From NCBI RefSeq assembly GCF_900177715.1, contig NZ_FXWG01000003.1:248001-312000 (forward strand): a stretch of 64,000 nucleotides of DNA. Reading direction: 5' to 3'. Source of the stretch: Altererythrobacter xiamenensis. Lineage in GTDB: Bacteria > Pseudomonadota > Alphaproteobacteria > Sphingomonadales > Sphingomonadaceae. The notes under the pieces were generated by a model. That model was not told the origin of the DNA. It searched no databases and was given only the letters and a program-made list of their open reading frames with translations. Position numbers and translations under genes: made by a program. Positions 44,831 to 53,179 of this stretch are shown here, piece by piece (position 1 is the first letter of the stretch; every line of letters begins with the position of its first letter).

Positions 44831-44892
44831 CCAGTCACTACGAATAACAAGTCGTCGTTTGCCAAAGGCGCTTTATCTCATCTGTCCGATTT

Positions 44893-44914
44893 TGGGGGTA
44901 TTGATGGGGGTATT
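44893..44914 (+). repeat. TGGGGGTATT direct repeats near attR1 (candidate integrase arm sites)
   Basis: Two identical TGGGGGTATT units begin at 44893 and 44905, a 12-nt period (one helical turn plus). They repeat the unit at 3755-3764 near the integrase. Both groups lie just inside the island ends, which fits integrase arm binding in the excised circle. Confidence 0.5.
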
Positions 44915-44972
44915 TGCAAGACGACTCAAAAAGTTTATTAGGTAAATCAGCACGTTATATGCTCTCTATATT

Positions 44973-44989
44973 TCCCTCCTCCGCTACCA
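44973..44989 (+). repeat. attR1: 17-bp copy of the tRNA-Met 3' end
   Basis: TCCCTCCTCCGCTACCA is identical to 3614-3630 and marks the far end of the main island. The sequence to its left is AT-rich and does not continue the tRNA, so only the att core is duplicated. Confidence 0.86.
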
Positions 44990-45058
44990 AACAATTCCGA
45001 AATTTGCGCTATGCGTGTTGCTGCCATAGTCTTCCTGAGGGTCCGGGGGAGATTGATG

Positions 45059-46189
45059 ATGAATGCTTTCGCGCGATCCTTAGTCCATGCGGCAGCCCTT
45101 GCCGCCATGACCTATCCGGCGATCGGAGTTTGGGCGCATGATTCCGTCGACCATGAGCTGGAGGCGGCGCGGGTCGAGAGCATGCAGCAAGCGACCTCGG
45201 CCCTCCTTGCGACATTGACAGACGAACAGCGCGCAACCGCGGTGGGTGCGCTGGACGACAACGAGATCAGAACGGGTTGGTCGAACCTGCCGGTGAGTAT
45301 GGCGCCGAGATCGGGCCTTGTCGTGGCGGACATGTCTTCCGATCAGCGCCGCGCATTGCACGCCATGATGTCTTCGGCGCTTTCGAGTCAGGGCTACCTC
45401 AAATCCGCAACGATTATGTGGCACGAGGATGTGCTGCGCGAAATGTTCGACGCGATGCTCGCGGGGATTCCCGATAGCGATCCACGCAAGGCTGAAGGTC
45501 TCGCTTTCGCCGACAACTACGACACCGAGAAGTTTTTCGTCACCATCTTCGGCAATCCGGAAAGTGCGGATTGGGGTTGGCTCGTCACAGGTCATCACTT
45601 TGCCGCCAATTTTACCGTGAGTGACGGGAAAATCGCGTTCACACCGATGTTCCTGGGCGCCAACCCACAGGTCGTTCAGGAGGGGCGCTACGCCGGCTGG
45701 CAGCTATTGCAGCACGAAGCGGACAAGGCGCTCGCCCTGCTGGCGTCGTTGGACGAGCCTCAGCGCGCAAGGACTGTCGTTTCGGCGGAAGTCGCTAGCA
45801 ATATCTTTGCCGGTCCGGGAAACCAGTCGAGCCACGAGACAGCCTTCGGAATCAGGGCGTCCGAACTCAATGCATTCCAGCGTCGATTACTGGACGGGTT
45901 GCTCGACGAATATCTCGGCGACGCGTCCGATGAGGCAGCCAGGCGGCAGCGCGCGGCTATCGAGGCAGACGGCCCGGACGAATTGAGATTTGCATGGTGG
46001 GGTGCGACCGATGCGCCACGAGGTCGTTACATGTTCCGCGTTCAGGGACCGTCCGTGCTTATCGACTACGTTCGCGAGCCCTCTCCCGGCGGAGAGTACA
46101 ATCACGTGCACTCGATCATGCGCGACCCATCGAACGATTATGGCTCCGGCTGGCTCGAGCGCCATTACCAGGAGGCCCATCAGCAATAG
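45059..46189 (+). CDS. DUF3500 domain exported protein
   Basis: A 376-residue protein with a signal peptide (FARSLVHAAALAAMTYPAIGVWA) and a DUF3500 domain over most of its length: DEQRATAVGALDDNEIRTGW, LVTGHHFAANFTV and HSIMRDPSNDYGSGWLERHY. The family is widespread and uncharacterised; the many conserved His and Trp residues suggest an extracytoplasmic catalytic or metal role. The start could be 45056 or 45059; GGGGGAG lies 7 nt before the second. It stands alone between two att copies. Confidence 0.84.
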   Translation: MNAFARSLVHAAALAAMTYPAIGVWAHDSVDHELEAARVESMQQATSALLATLTDEQRATAVGALDDNEIRTGWSNLPVSMAPRSGLVVADMSSDQRRALHAMMSSALSSQGYLKSATIMWHEDVLREMFDAMLAGIPDSDPRKAEGLAFADNYDTEKFFVTIFGNPESADWGWLVTGHHFAANFTVSDGKIAFTPMFLGANPQVVQEGRYAGWQLLQHEADKALALLASLDEPQRARTVVSAEVASNIFAGPGNQSSHETAFGIRASELNAFQRRLLDGLLDEYLGDASDEAARRQRAAIEADGPDELRFAWWGATDAPRGRYMFRVQGPSVLIDYVREPSPGGEYNHVHSIMRDPSNDYGSGWLERHYQEAHQQ

Positions 46190-46207
46190 GGGCCCGGAGC
46201 GCAGCGC

Positions 46208-46234
46208 GGGGGTGCGAGTCCTCCTCCGCTACCA
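46208..46234 (+). repeat. attR2: degenerate copy of the tRNA-Met 3' end
   Basis: From GGGGGTGCGAGTCC to CTCCGCTACCA this copies the T arm and acceptor strand of the tRNA at 3554-3630 with one substitution and one missing base. It is longer than the 17-bp att core (27 bp), and is probably the outermost integration scar or the displaced end of the original tRNA. Confidence 0.72.
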
Positions 46235-46252
46235 AACTCCGGTCCTGACGGG

Positions 46253-46852
46253 TCAACCAAGGCTTTCCATCAGGAATACCTTCCCTGCGAGCGTACTGTC
46301 GGTTGCCGAGCGCGCGAGTATGGCGGCGACGTCTCCGCGGGCCGCCTTGCCTCCTGTGTCGACATCATCGCCAAGCTTCATATTGCGGTTGCCGTCTTCA
46401 TTGGTAAGCGCGACCGGACGGACGACGGTGTATGACAATCCCGATGCAATGAGATGCTCGTCAGCCTCATGCTTTGCCTGCAAGTAATTCGCGAGATCGG
46501 AATTCGGGTCAGGGTCGCCTGCGCCGACTGAACTCAGCATCACGAAGTGATCTACGCCATTCCTGGCCGCGATATCGATCAGCTTCTTCGCTCCGTCCCG
46601 GTCGATCTTATCGGTCATTTCGTCGCTCGTATCCCCGCCTGATCCGGCAGCGAACACCACTACGTCTGCCCCGGCGCAAATATCATCGGGCAACTCCGTC
46701 AGATCGGCCTCCCGCCTGACGACGCCTTCCGGCAATTTCGATGTATCGGAAGAAGACCGGTGCATGGCGATCGGCTGATGACCTGCGTCGAAAAGTTGTT
46801 GGGTCAACCGAAGACCCGTGTTGCCGGTGGAGCCTGCGATAAGAATGTTCAT
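46253..46852 (-). CDS. Atypical SDR / NAD(P)-binding protein
   Basis: A 199-residue Rossmann protein with NILIAGSTGNTGLRLTQQL at the N-terminus, a nucleotide-binding pattern of the YwnB/SDR_a5 class, and SYTVVRPVALTNED near residue 140. It ends 18 nt from the outer tRNA scar, so it is the first chromosomal gene beyond the islands. Function (quinone or flavin reductase, or a stress protein) is not determined. Confidence 0.8.
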   Translation of the reverse strand: MNILIAGSTGNTGLRLTQQLFDAGHQPIAMHRSSSDTSKLPEGVVRREADLTELPDDICAGADVVVFAAGSGGDTSDEMTDKIDRDGAKKLIDIAARNGVDHFVMLSSVGAGDPDPNSDLANYLQAKHEADEHLIASGLSYTVVRPVALTNEDGNRNMKLGDDVDTGGKAARGDVAAILARSATDSTLAGKVFLMESLG

Positions 46853-47110
46853 TCCGGGTAGCCTGTGTCTTGTATTGGAAGGATGCTCGTGGTCGAGCGT
46901 TTCCCATTCAACGCACAGCTAGGCCGATCGTTGCATTCGCCTGGTTGGCCCTTGAATCTAGAAGGCGCGAAGACCGTCGTTGCGGCAGAAGCGGATAGCG
47001 ATTTTTTTGCTGGACCACGAAACCAGCCAGCGCGGGGGAGAGGGATAAAGTTGCCAACCTCCGGGAAACGGGTGTAGCCAATTCATCAGGGTCGCTGGTG
47101 GGAGGCTCTG

Positions 47111-48043
47111 ATGGCACATCAACCGGCGAGAACACGCGTCTACCAGAACCATCATCTGGACTCGACCAGATGGAACTGGCTCGAACCGCGTGAAGACGAC
47201 ATCATCATAGCGACGTCCTACAAGGCCGGGACGACCTTGATGCAGACAATCGTCGCTAATCTCCTTTTTCCTGACGACGATATGCCGGCCCCCGCGTCCG
47301 ACCTGTCGCCCTGGCTGGATTTTCGGCTCTTCCCCCTCGAACTCGTTCTCGGCCAGCTGGAAGCGCAGCAACACCGACGTTTCATCAAGACGCACACACC
47401 TCTCGACGGTCTGCCTTACTTTCCGAAAGCCAGATACATCTGCGTCAGCCGTGATCCGCGCGATGTCTTCATGTCGCTTCTCAACCACTGGGGCAATCAT
47501 ACGGACGGCTTCTACATGGCCGCGAACAGCACCCCGGGAAGAGTGGGTGACGAGTTTCCGCGCTTCACAGGAGATATCAAGGAGATCTGGAGAAACTGGA
47601 TAAGTCGAAGCTGGTTCGATTGGGAAATCGGCGGCTACCCGTACTGGTCTCACCTCAGCTACGCGCTCACTTTCTGGAACCACCGCGATATGGACAATAT
47701 CGCCATGGTTCACTTCAACGATCTGCGCGCCGATCTCGAGGGCGAAATGCGGCGCATCGCCGACTATCTCGATATCGACGTACCGGAAGAGAAGTGGCCC
47801 GACGTGGTGCGCCGCTGCACCTTCGACGAAGTGAAGAAGAACCCGACCAAGGTGGTGGGCGAGGGCATCTCATTTGCGTTCGAGGGCGGGGCGGACACCT
47901 TCATCCACAAGGGCACCAACCGGCGCTGGGTTGGCGTGCTCGATGATGAAGACCTTGCGCTCTACGAGGAATCGATGGCGAAACTGCCACAGGACTTCAG
48001 GCAATGGCTGGAGCACGGCAGGCAGGCAGACGCCGCTTCCTAG
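47111..48043 (+). CDS. Sulfotransferase domain protein
   Basis: A 310-residue cytosolic-type sulfotransferase, which moves sulfate from PAPS to an acceptor hydroxyl or amine. The 5'-phosphosulfate loop SYKAGTTLMQ (about residue 36) and the 3'-phosphate motif YICVSRDPRDVFMS (about residues 115-128) are both clear, with a catalytic-type His in the FIKTHTPLDG segment. The acceptor is unknown. PAPS-making and PAP-degrading genes (cysNC, cysD, cysQ) lie 4-8 kb downstream. Confidence 0.9.
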   Translation: MAHQPARTRVYQNHHLDSTRWNWLEPREDDIIIATSYKAGTTLMQTIVANLLFPDDDMPAPASDLSPWLDFRLFPLELVLGQLEAQQHRRFIKTHTPLDGLPYFPKARYICVSRDPRDVFMSLLNHWGNHTDGFYMAANSTPGRVGDEFPRFTGDIKEIWRNWISRSWFDWEIGGYPYWSHLSYALTFWNHRDMDNIAMVHFNDLRADLEGEMRRIADYLDIDVPEEKWPDVVRRCTFDEVKKNPTKVVGEGISFAFEGGADTFIHKGTNRRWVGVLDDEDLALYEESMAKLPQDFRQWLEHGRQADAAS

Positions 48044-48097
48044 ATCACAATCCGCTGGTCGGAGGGGCACCCCCCCTTCCGTTAGCAAGACGCAAAG

Positions 48098-49894
48098 CTA
48101 TGATGGCTTGCGGCCTTTCGGTTTTCGCCCGCCCTTGGCCCCCTTGCGCGGATTGTCCGGCTTGCCGCTTTTCTTACCCTTGGACTTGTCGAATTTCTTG
48201 AATGACGGTTTCGCCTTTATGCGCGGTCCGTCAGCATTGCCGTGCCGACGAAGGCTCTTGCGATTGCCCTTTGCTGCGTCGCGCGGGCCGGTCTCGGACA
48301 ATTCGATCGCGACAGGATCATCGTCCCCGTCTGCGACAGCCGATCGGGCAGCTGCCTTGGCAAACTTGTCCGCCATGGGTCGCGGGATCTGAAAGTAGGT
48401 TTCCTCCGGACCGATGCGGATCGCGCCGACTTCGTTGCGGGTGATGTGACCGCGACGGCATATGAGGGGCAGGATCCAGCGAGGATCGGCGTTCTGCCGT
48501 CGGCCAAGCTCCATGCGGAACCAGACAGTGTCATCGAATCCGGGCCGATGGCGCTCCTTCTGCGCAGCCCGCTGTGCTTCCGGAGTATTTGCGATGAGGT
48601 CTTCCGGCTCAGGCATGGTCGCACGATGCGCTTGCACCAACATGGCGGCGATCTGTGCGGGAGTGCGTTCGGCGAGCAGCCGTTCGGCCAGTTCGGTGTC
48701 GCCTTCGTCGACCTCGACGGGTTGCAGCAGCTTTTCCAGCAAGCGTTCGCGGTCCCGCGACTTGATGGCATCGCGATCGGGCGCATCGATCCAGTCCGCG
48801 TTGATCTTCGCGTGCCGGAGCATGGATTCGACCCGCCTTCGCCGGGAGAACGGCACGATCAGCACAGCCGTGCCTTTCTTGCCGGCGCGCCCGGTGCGGC
48901 CGGAGCGATGCTGCAATGTCTCGGCATCGCGCGGGATCTCGACATGGACGACAAGGCTCAATGTCGGAAGGTCGATCCCGCGGGCGGCCACATCGGTGGC
49001 AACACAAACGCGCGCTCTCCGGTCACGCAGGGCCTGCAGCGCCTGGTTGCGTTCCGACTGCGAATGCTCGCCGGACAAGGCGACTACGGCAAAGCCGCGT
49101 TCCTGGAGTGTGGCGTGCAAATGCCGCACCTTTTCGCGGGTCGCGCAGAACAGGATCGCGGTTTCCGCTTCGTGATAACGCAGCAGGTTCACGACGGCGT
49201 TTTCGATCTCCGGCGGGGACACCGTCACCGCTTGGTAGGAGATATCTCCGTGACCGCGCCCTTCGCTGATGGTCGCAATCCGCAAGGCGTCGTTCTGATA
49301 GCGACGCGCCAAGGCCTCGATCGGGCGAGGCATGGTGGCGGAAAACAGCAGGGTTCTGCGCGTTTCGGGCGTTGCATCGAGGATTTCCTCGAGCTCCTCG
49401 CGAAAGCCCATGTCGAGCATTTCGTCCGCCTCGTCGAGCACGACGGCCTTCAATCCGGACAAGTCGAGCGCACCCCGCTCCAGGTGGTCGCGAAGCCTGC
49501 CCGGCGTGCCGACCACGATGCTCGGCCCCGAGCGCAGCGTCTTGCGCTCCTGCTGGGGGTTCATCCCGCCAACGCAGGTCGCGATGCGCCCTCCCGCCTT
49601 GCGGTATAGCCAATCGAGTTCACGACTGACCTGAAGGGCAAGTTCCCGGGTCGGCGCGATCACCAGCGCAAGAGGCCTTTCGACGAACGCGAGGCTGTCC
49701 TTATCGCCTAGCAGGTCCGCCGCCATGGCGATGCCGAATGCAATCGTCTTTCCCGACCCGGTTTGCGCCGAGACGACAAGATCCCGTCCGACCGCTTCAG
49801 GCTTCATGACTTCGGATTGAACGGGAGTAGCCGAGGCATAGCCGCGCTCGGCAAGGGCAGCCTCGAGGCTGGGGGGAATGGCAGGGAAATTCAT
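48098..49894 (-). CDS. DEAD-box ATP-dependent RNA helicase
   Basis: A 598-residue RNA helicase. Visible motifs: Q motif (ASATPVQSEVM), AQTGSGKT, DEAD in VLDEADEMLDMGF, SAT, and HRSGRTGRAGKKG of motif VI. After the core comes a DbpA-like RNA-binding region (about residues 445-520) and a basic tail of Lys/Arg/Gly (KKSGKPDNPRKGAKGGRKPK). This layout fits the DeaD/CsdA group that unwinds RNA in ribosome assembly or cold stress. A long opposite-strand reading frame (48242-49609) is a shadow. Confidence 0.92.
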   Translation of the reverse strand: MNFPAIPPSLEAALAERGYASATPVQSEVMKPEAVGRDLVVSAQTGSGKTIAFGIAMAADLLGDKDSLAFVERPLALVIAPTRELALQVSRELDWLYRKAGGRIATCVGGMNPQQERKTLRSGPSIVVGTPGRLRDHLERGALDLSGLKAVVLDEADEMLDMGFREELEEILDATPETRRTLLFSATMPRPIEALARRYQNDALRIATISEGRGHGDISYQAVTVSPPEIENAVVNLLRYHEAETAILFCATREKVRHLHATLQERGFAVVALSGEHSQSERNQALQALRDRRARVCVATDVAARGIDLPTLSLVVHVEIPRDAETLQHRSGRTGRAGKKGTAVLIVPFSRRRRVESMLRHAKINADWIDAPDRDAIKSRDRERLLEKLLQPVEVDEGDTELAERLLAERTPAQIAAMLVQAHRATMPEPEDLIANTPEAQRAAQKERHRPGFDDTVWFRMELGRRQNADPRWILPLICRRGHITRNEVGAIRIGPEETYFQIPRPMADKFAKAAARSAVADGDDDPVAIELSETGPRDAAKGNRKSLRRHGNADGPRIKAKPSFKKFDKSKGKKSGKPDNPRKGAKGGRKPKGRKPS

Positions 49895-50212
49895 TGAAAG
49901 GGCCTAATATGAGGAATGTGCGCCAGGTCATGGTGAAGGGCGCTCATGGCTCCTTGCATGAGGAGCGTGCACGCAATCCGCTGGGCGTGTTGGCGCCCCT
50001 ATAGGAGCAGTAATCGCATTTGGCTTGCGAAATCGACGTGGCGGAAAGGTGCATTCTCCGATCTGCAGAAACGCCCGCATTTTTGAGGCTGGACTATGAA
50101 GAGAATTCTGCGACGAACGGCCTCGCGCCATTCGTCCTCACATCCATCCATTTCCAGGGATGGGGCGGCACCCGTGCCGGGGACTCCATGTTGAACCTTT
50201 CCAGGAATCGCC
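49895..50212. other. Divergent intergenic region (318 bp)
   Basis: This gap separates the helicase (minus) from an acyl-CoA dehydrogenase (plus). The short frames within it overlap on both strands and have no signals. It must hold both promoters and probably a long helicase leader, but I see no defined element. Confidence 0.5.
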
Positions 50213-51376
50213 ATGTCAGAACTTGCCGAAGAAACCTTCCCTGAAATCCGCGAAGCGGTGCGCCGCCTTTGCGCGGATTTTCCGGGAGAATACTGGCAGA
50301 AACTCGACCGCGAACGTGCCTATCCGAACGAGTTCGTGACGGCCCTCACCGAGGCAGGGTTTCTCTCCGTCCTGATCCCCGAGGAATACGGCGGTTCGGG
50401 CCTCGGTCTTGAAGCGGCCTGTGCCGTGCTCGAAGAAATTCACCGTTCGGGCTGCAACGGCGGTGCCTGTCACGCGCAGATGTACACGATGGGTACTGTG
50501 CTCAAATACGGTTCCGAAAAGCAGAAGCAGGAGTATCTGCCCAAGGTCGCGAGTGGCGAGCTGCGCCTGCAGGCCTTCGGCGTGACCGAGCCGACCGCAG
50601 GTACTGACACGACCCGTATCTCGACCTTCGCGAAGCGTGATGGCGACGATTACGTCGTCAACGGTCAGAAGATCTGGATCAGCCGCGCCGAACATTCCGA
50701 CCTGATGGTGCTGCTGTGCCGGACCACCGCGCGCGAGGATGCCGCCAAGCCATCTGCGGGCATGAGCGTGCTGCTGGTCGATATGCGCGAAGCGGTCGGC
50801 AACGGCCTCACCATCCGGCCGGTCCGCACCATGCTCAACCACGCGACGACCGAGCTGTTCTTCGATGATCTGCGCGTACCGGCAGAAAACCTGATCGGGG
50901 AAGAGGGGCAGGGCTTCAAATATATCCTTTCGGGCATGAACGCCGAGCGTATCCTGATCGCTGCGGAGTGTATCGGAGACGGACGCTTCTTCATCGACCG
51001 CGCGTCTGCCTATGCGCGCGAACGCAGCGTATTCGGCAAGCCGATCGGGACGAACCAGGGCGTGCAGTTCCCGATCGCCCGGGCCTATGTCCAGCTATCG
51101 GCGGCTGCAGAAATGGTGACCAAGGCTGCGCGCATGTTCGACGAGGGGCACCTTGGCGGGACCGAGGCGAACATGTCCAAGATGCTCGCATCGGAAGCTA
51201 GCTGGTATGCGGCCGATATGTGTATCCAGACGCATGGCGGCTTCGGCTTTGCAGAGGAATATGATGTCGAGCGCAAGTTCCGCGAAACGCGGCTCTATCA
51301 GGTGGCGCCGATCAGCACGAACCTGATCCTGAGCCACGTCGCAACGCACGCGCTGGACCTGCCGAAGAGCTTCTAG
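50213..51376 (+). CDS. Acyl-CoA dehydrogenase
   Basis: A 387-residue FAD-dependent acyl-CoA dehydrogenase that introduces the alpha-beta double bond in fatty acid or branched-chain degradation. The order N-domain, beta-barrel (AFGVTEPTAGTDTTRISTF, then VVNGQKIWISRA) and C-terminal helices (QTHGGFGFAEEYDVERKFRE) is complete. A CitE-like lyase gene follows after 168 nt in the same direction, so a linked catabolic role is plausible. The specific substrate cannot be read. Confidence 0.92.
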   Translation: MSELAEETFPEIREAVRRLCADFPGEYWQKLDRERAYPNEFVTALTEAGFLSVLIPEEYGGSGLGLEAACAVLEEIHRSGCNGGACHAQMYTMGTVLKYGSEKQKQEYLPKVASGELRLQAFGVTEPTAGTDTTRISTFAKRDGDDYVVNGQKIWISRAEHSDLMVLLCRTTAREDAAKPSAGMSVLLVDMREAVGNGLTIRPVRTMLNHATTELFFDDLRVPAENLIGEEGQGFKYILSGMNAERILIAAECIGDGRFFIDRASAYARERSVFGKPIGTNQGVQFPIARAYVQLSAAAEMVTKAARMFDEGHLGGTEANMSKMLASEASWYAADMCIQTHGGFGFAEEYDVERKFRETRLYQVAPISTNLILSHVATHALDLPKSF

Positions 51377-51544
51377 AGCCGGTCCGCCATGGGCGCGGCG
51401 GGATGGCTCAGGTGGTGATTCCGACCCGCTCGATACTTGCGTGCAGTGTCAATTGCGCGCACTGATCCCCACCACCCTACGGTGCGCGGATTTGCCCTTA
51501 GGGCGGGAGCTGGAATTGAACAGGGACTACCGGAAAGACCTCAC

Positions 51545-52429
51545 ATGACCGCCAAGCCGAACCTCAAGATGCGCTCATGGTTGTTTGCCCCGGGCGACAG
51601 CGAAAAGAAGATGGCGAAGGCTGCTGATGGGTGCGCCGATATTGTCATTTTCGATCTCGAGGATGCCGTCGCGCCGGAGAAGAAGGCGGAAGCGCGCGGC
51701 CTGATCCACGATTTCCTGGGTAGATATTCCGGAGATCGCGCGCGCCTGTGGGTGCGGGTCAATCCGCTCGACGGTCCCTATACGCTGGAGGACCTCGCTG
51801 CAGTCATGCCTGCCAAGCCAGGCGGGATCATGCTGCCCAAGGCCTATACCCGTGCCGATATCGAAGCGCTCGATCATTACCTCTCCGCGCTGGAAGTCGC
51901 GAACGGGATCGAGCAAGGCTCGACGCCCGTCATCATGCTGCTGACCGAGACAGCCGAAAGCATGTTCCATGCGGGCAATTTCAAGGGCGCGCCGCGTCTC
52001 GTCGCCATGACCTGGGGCGCAGAAGATCTTGCCGATGCGCTTGGAGCGAGCAGTAATACGAGGTCCGATGGCGAATATGATTTCACCTTCGAAATGGCGC
52101 GCAGCCTGTGCCTGTTGGGCGCATCAACCGCAGGTGTGCCGGCAATCGAGACGATCCAGAGCGATTTTCGCGATCTGGAGAAGCTGAAGCTCAGGGCTGA
52201 AATGGTCCGCCGCCAGGGATACCGTGGAATGCTCGCGATCCATCCCGCGCAGGTCGACGTGATTAACGAGGCCTTCACGCCGAGCGCCGAGGAAATCGCC
52301 AAGGCGCGGGAAATCGTGGCTCTGTTCGAAGCCAATCCGGGCGCCGGCACGATCGGTCACGAGGGGGGGATGCTCGACCGTCCGCACCTGTCGCGGGCGC
52401 TGCAGCTGCTCGCCCAGGTCGAGGGCTAG
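51545..52429 (+). CDS. HpcH/HpaI family CoA-ester lyase (CitE-like)
   Basis: A 294-residue aldolase of the citrate-lyase-beta/malyl-CoA lyase group. The N-terminus MRSWLFAPGDSEKKMAKA and IVIFDLEDAVAPEKKAEARG, and the internal MTWGAEDLADALGA, hold the acidic metal ligands of the family. Such enzymes cleave malyl-CoA or related CoA esters. Start 51545 (MTAKPNLKMRS) is chosen over the longer frame from 51437, which adds a non-conserved leader. It may act with the acyl-CoA dehydrogenase upstream. Confidence 0.9.
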   Translation: MTAKPNLKMRSWLFAPGDSEKKMAKAADGCADIVIFDLEDAVAPEKKAEARGLIHDFLGRYSGDRARLWVRVNPLDGPYTLEDLAAVMPAKPGGIMLPKAYTRADIEALDHYLSALEVANGIEQGSTPVIMLLTETAESMFHAGNFKGAPRLVAMTWGAEDLADALGASSNTRSDGEYDFTFEMARSLCLLGASTAGVPAIETIQSDFRDLEKLKLRAEMVRRQGYRGMLAIHPAQVDVINEAFTPSAEEIAKAREIVALFEANPGAGTIGHEGGMLDRPHLSRALQLLAQVEG

Positions 52430-52432
52430 CGG

Positions 52433-53179
52433 TCAGACGAGCTCGGCTACGAGGGACAGAACCTCGTCAGCGAGTTCCTTCCGGCAAATGAGCAGATCGG
52501 GCATGTAGGTATCGCGCTGGTTGTAGATCAGCGGGCTGCCATCGATCCGGCTTACGTGCAGTCCGTGGGCGAGCGCGACGGCGGCGGGAGCACAGCTGTC
52601 CCATTCGTACTGGCCGCCGGAATGGAGGTAGATTTCCGCCTCGCCGCGGACCACGGCCATCGCCTTGGCGCCGGCGCTGCCCATTTCGACCAGTTCGCCG
52701 CCAAGGCGTTTGGACACTTCGACAGCCTCTTTCGCAGGGCGCGTTCGGCTGACGACCAGGCGCGGTTTCTCGGCCATTTCCGGCAGAGCCTGAGGGGTGT
52801 CGGTTCGCAGCACGCAATCAAGTCCGGGCAGTGCAACCGCCCCTATCGCCGGTTTACCCCCCATGGCGAGGGCCACGTGTACGGCCCAGTCGCTGCGCGC
52901 TTCACCATATTCGCGCGTCCCGTCGACCGGATCGATGATCCAGACGCGATCCTTCGCGAGCCGTTCTTCGGTATCCTTGCTTTCTTCCGACAGAAGGCCG
53001 TCATCCGGTCGTCGCTGGCGGAGGGCATGGACGAGAAACTGGTTTGCCGTTTCATCGCCCGCGCGCCCCAGCGCCTTGCCCTCGATCAGGCCGGATGAAC
53101 GCACGTCGAGCAGGATCTTGCCTGCCGCCTCGGCCAGGGCAGCAGCCAGCGCCGCGTCATCGAGACGTTCCTCGTTCAT
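52433..53179 (-). CDS. cysQ: 3'(2'),5'-bisphosphate nucleotidase
   Basis: A 248-residue Mg-dependent phosphatase that removes PAP left after sulfate reduction or sulfotransfer. The inositol-phosphatase motifs are present: [20 protein letters not shown] followed by [10 protein letters not shown], and [14 protein letters not shown] near residue 196. Its ATG overlaps the cysNC stop (ATGA). The gene order cysD, cysNC, cysQ on the minus strand is a sulfate-activation operon. Confidence 0.92.
   Translation of the reverse strand: MNEERLDDAALAAALAEAAGKILLDVRSSGLIEGKALGRAGDETANQFLVHALRQRRPDDGLLSEESKDTEERLAKDRVWIIDPVDGTREYGEARSDWAVHVALAMGGKPAIGAVALPGLDCVLRTDTPQALPEMAEKPRLVVSRTRPAKEAVEVSKRLGGELVEMGSAGAKAMAVVRGEAEIYLHSGGQYEWDSCAPAAVALAHGLHVSRIDGSPLIYNQRDTYMPDLLICRKELADEVLSLVAELV

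Larger units (their letters stand above)
3614..44989. mobile_element. tRNA-Met-integrated metal-resistance island (41.4 kb)
   Basis: The island is bounded by the 17-bp direct repeat TCCCTCCTCCGCTACCA at 3614-3630 (tRNA 3' end) and 44973-44989. A P4-type integrase is the first gene inside, followed by a lytic transglycosylase, XRE and AlpA regulators and then about 35 kb of metal-resistance genes. No conjugation (relaxase, type IV secretion), replication or phage structural genes are visible, so it is an integrative element without its own transfer machinery, or the remnant of one. Confidence 0.88.
44990..46234. mobile_element. Second att-bounded segment carrying one DUF3500 gene
   Basis: This 1.2-kb stretch lies between the att copy at 44973-44989 and a second, longer tRNA 3'-end copy at 46208-46234. 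It has one gene and no recombinase. It may be a passenger left by an earlier insertion at the same tRNA, or a remnant of a larger element. Confidence 0.6.

Noticed and set aside
45036..45063. TGAGGG just before the DUF3500 start
   Set aside because: The -10 position lies inside the coding start (GATGAA), so it cannot serve as a promoter for that gene.
48242..49609. A 455-residue plus-strand open frame opposite the helicase
   Set aside because: It is antisense to a complete DEAD-box helicase with all motifs; the frame has no recognisable domain.
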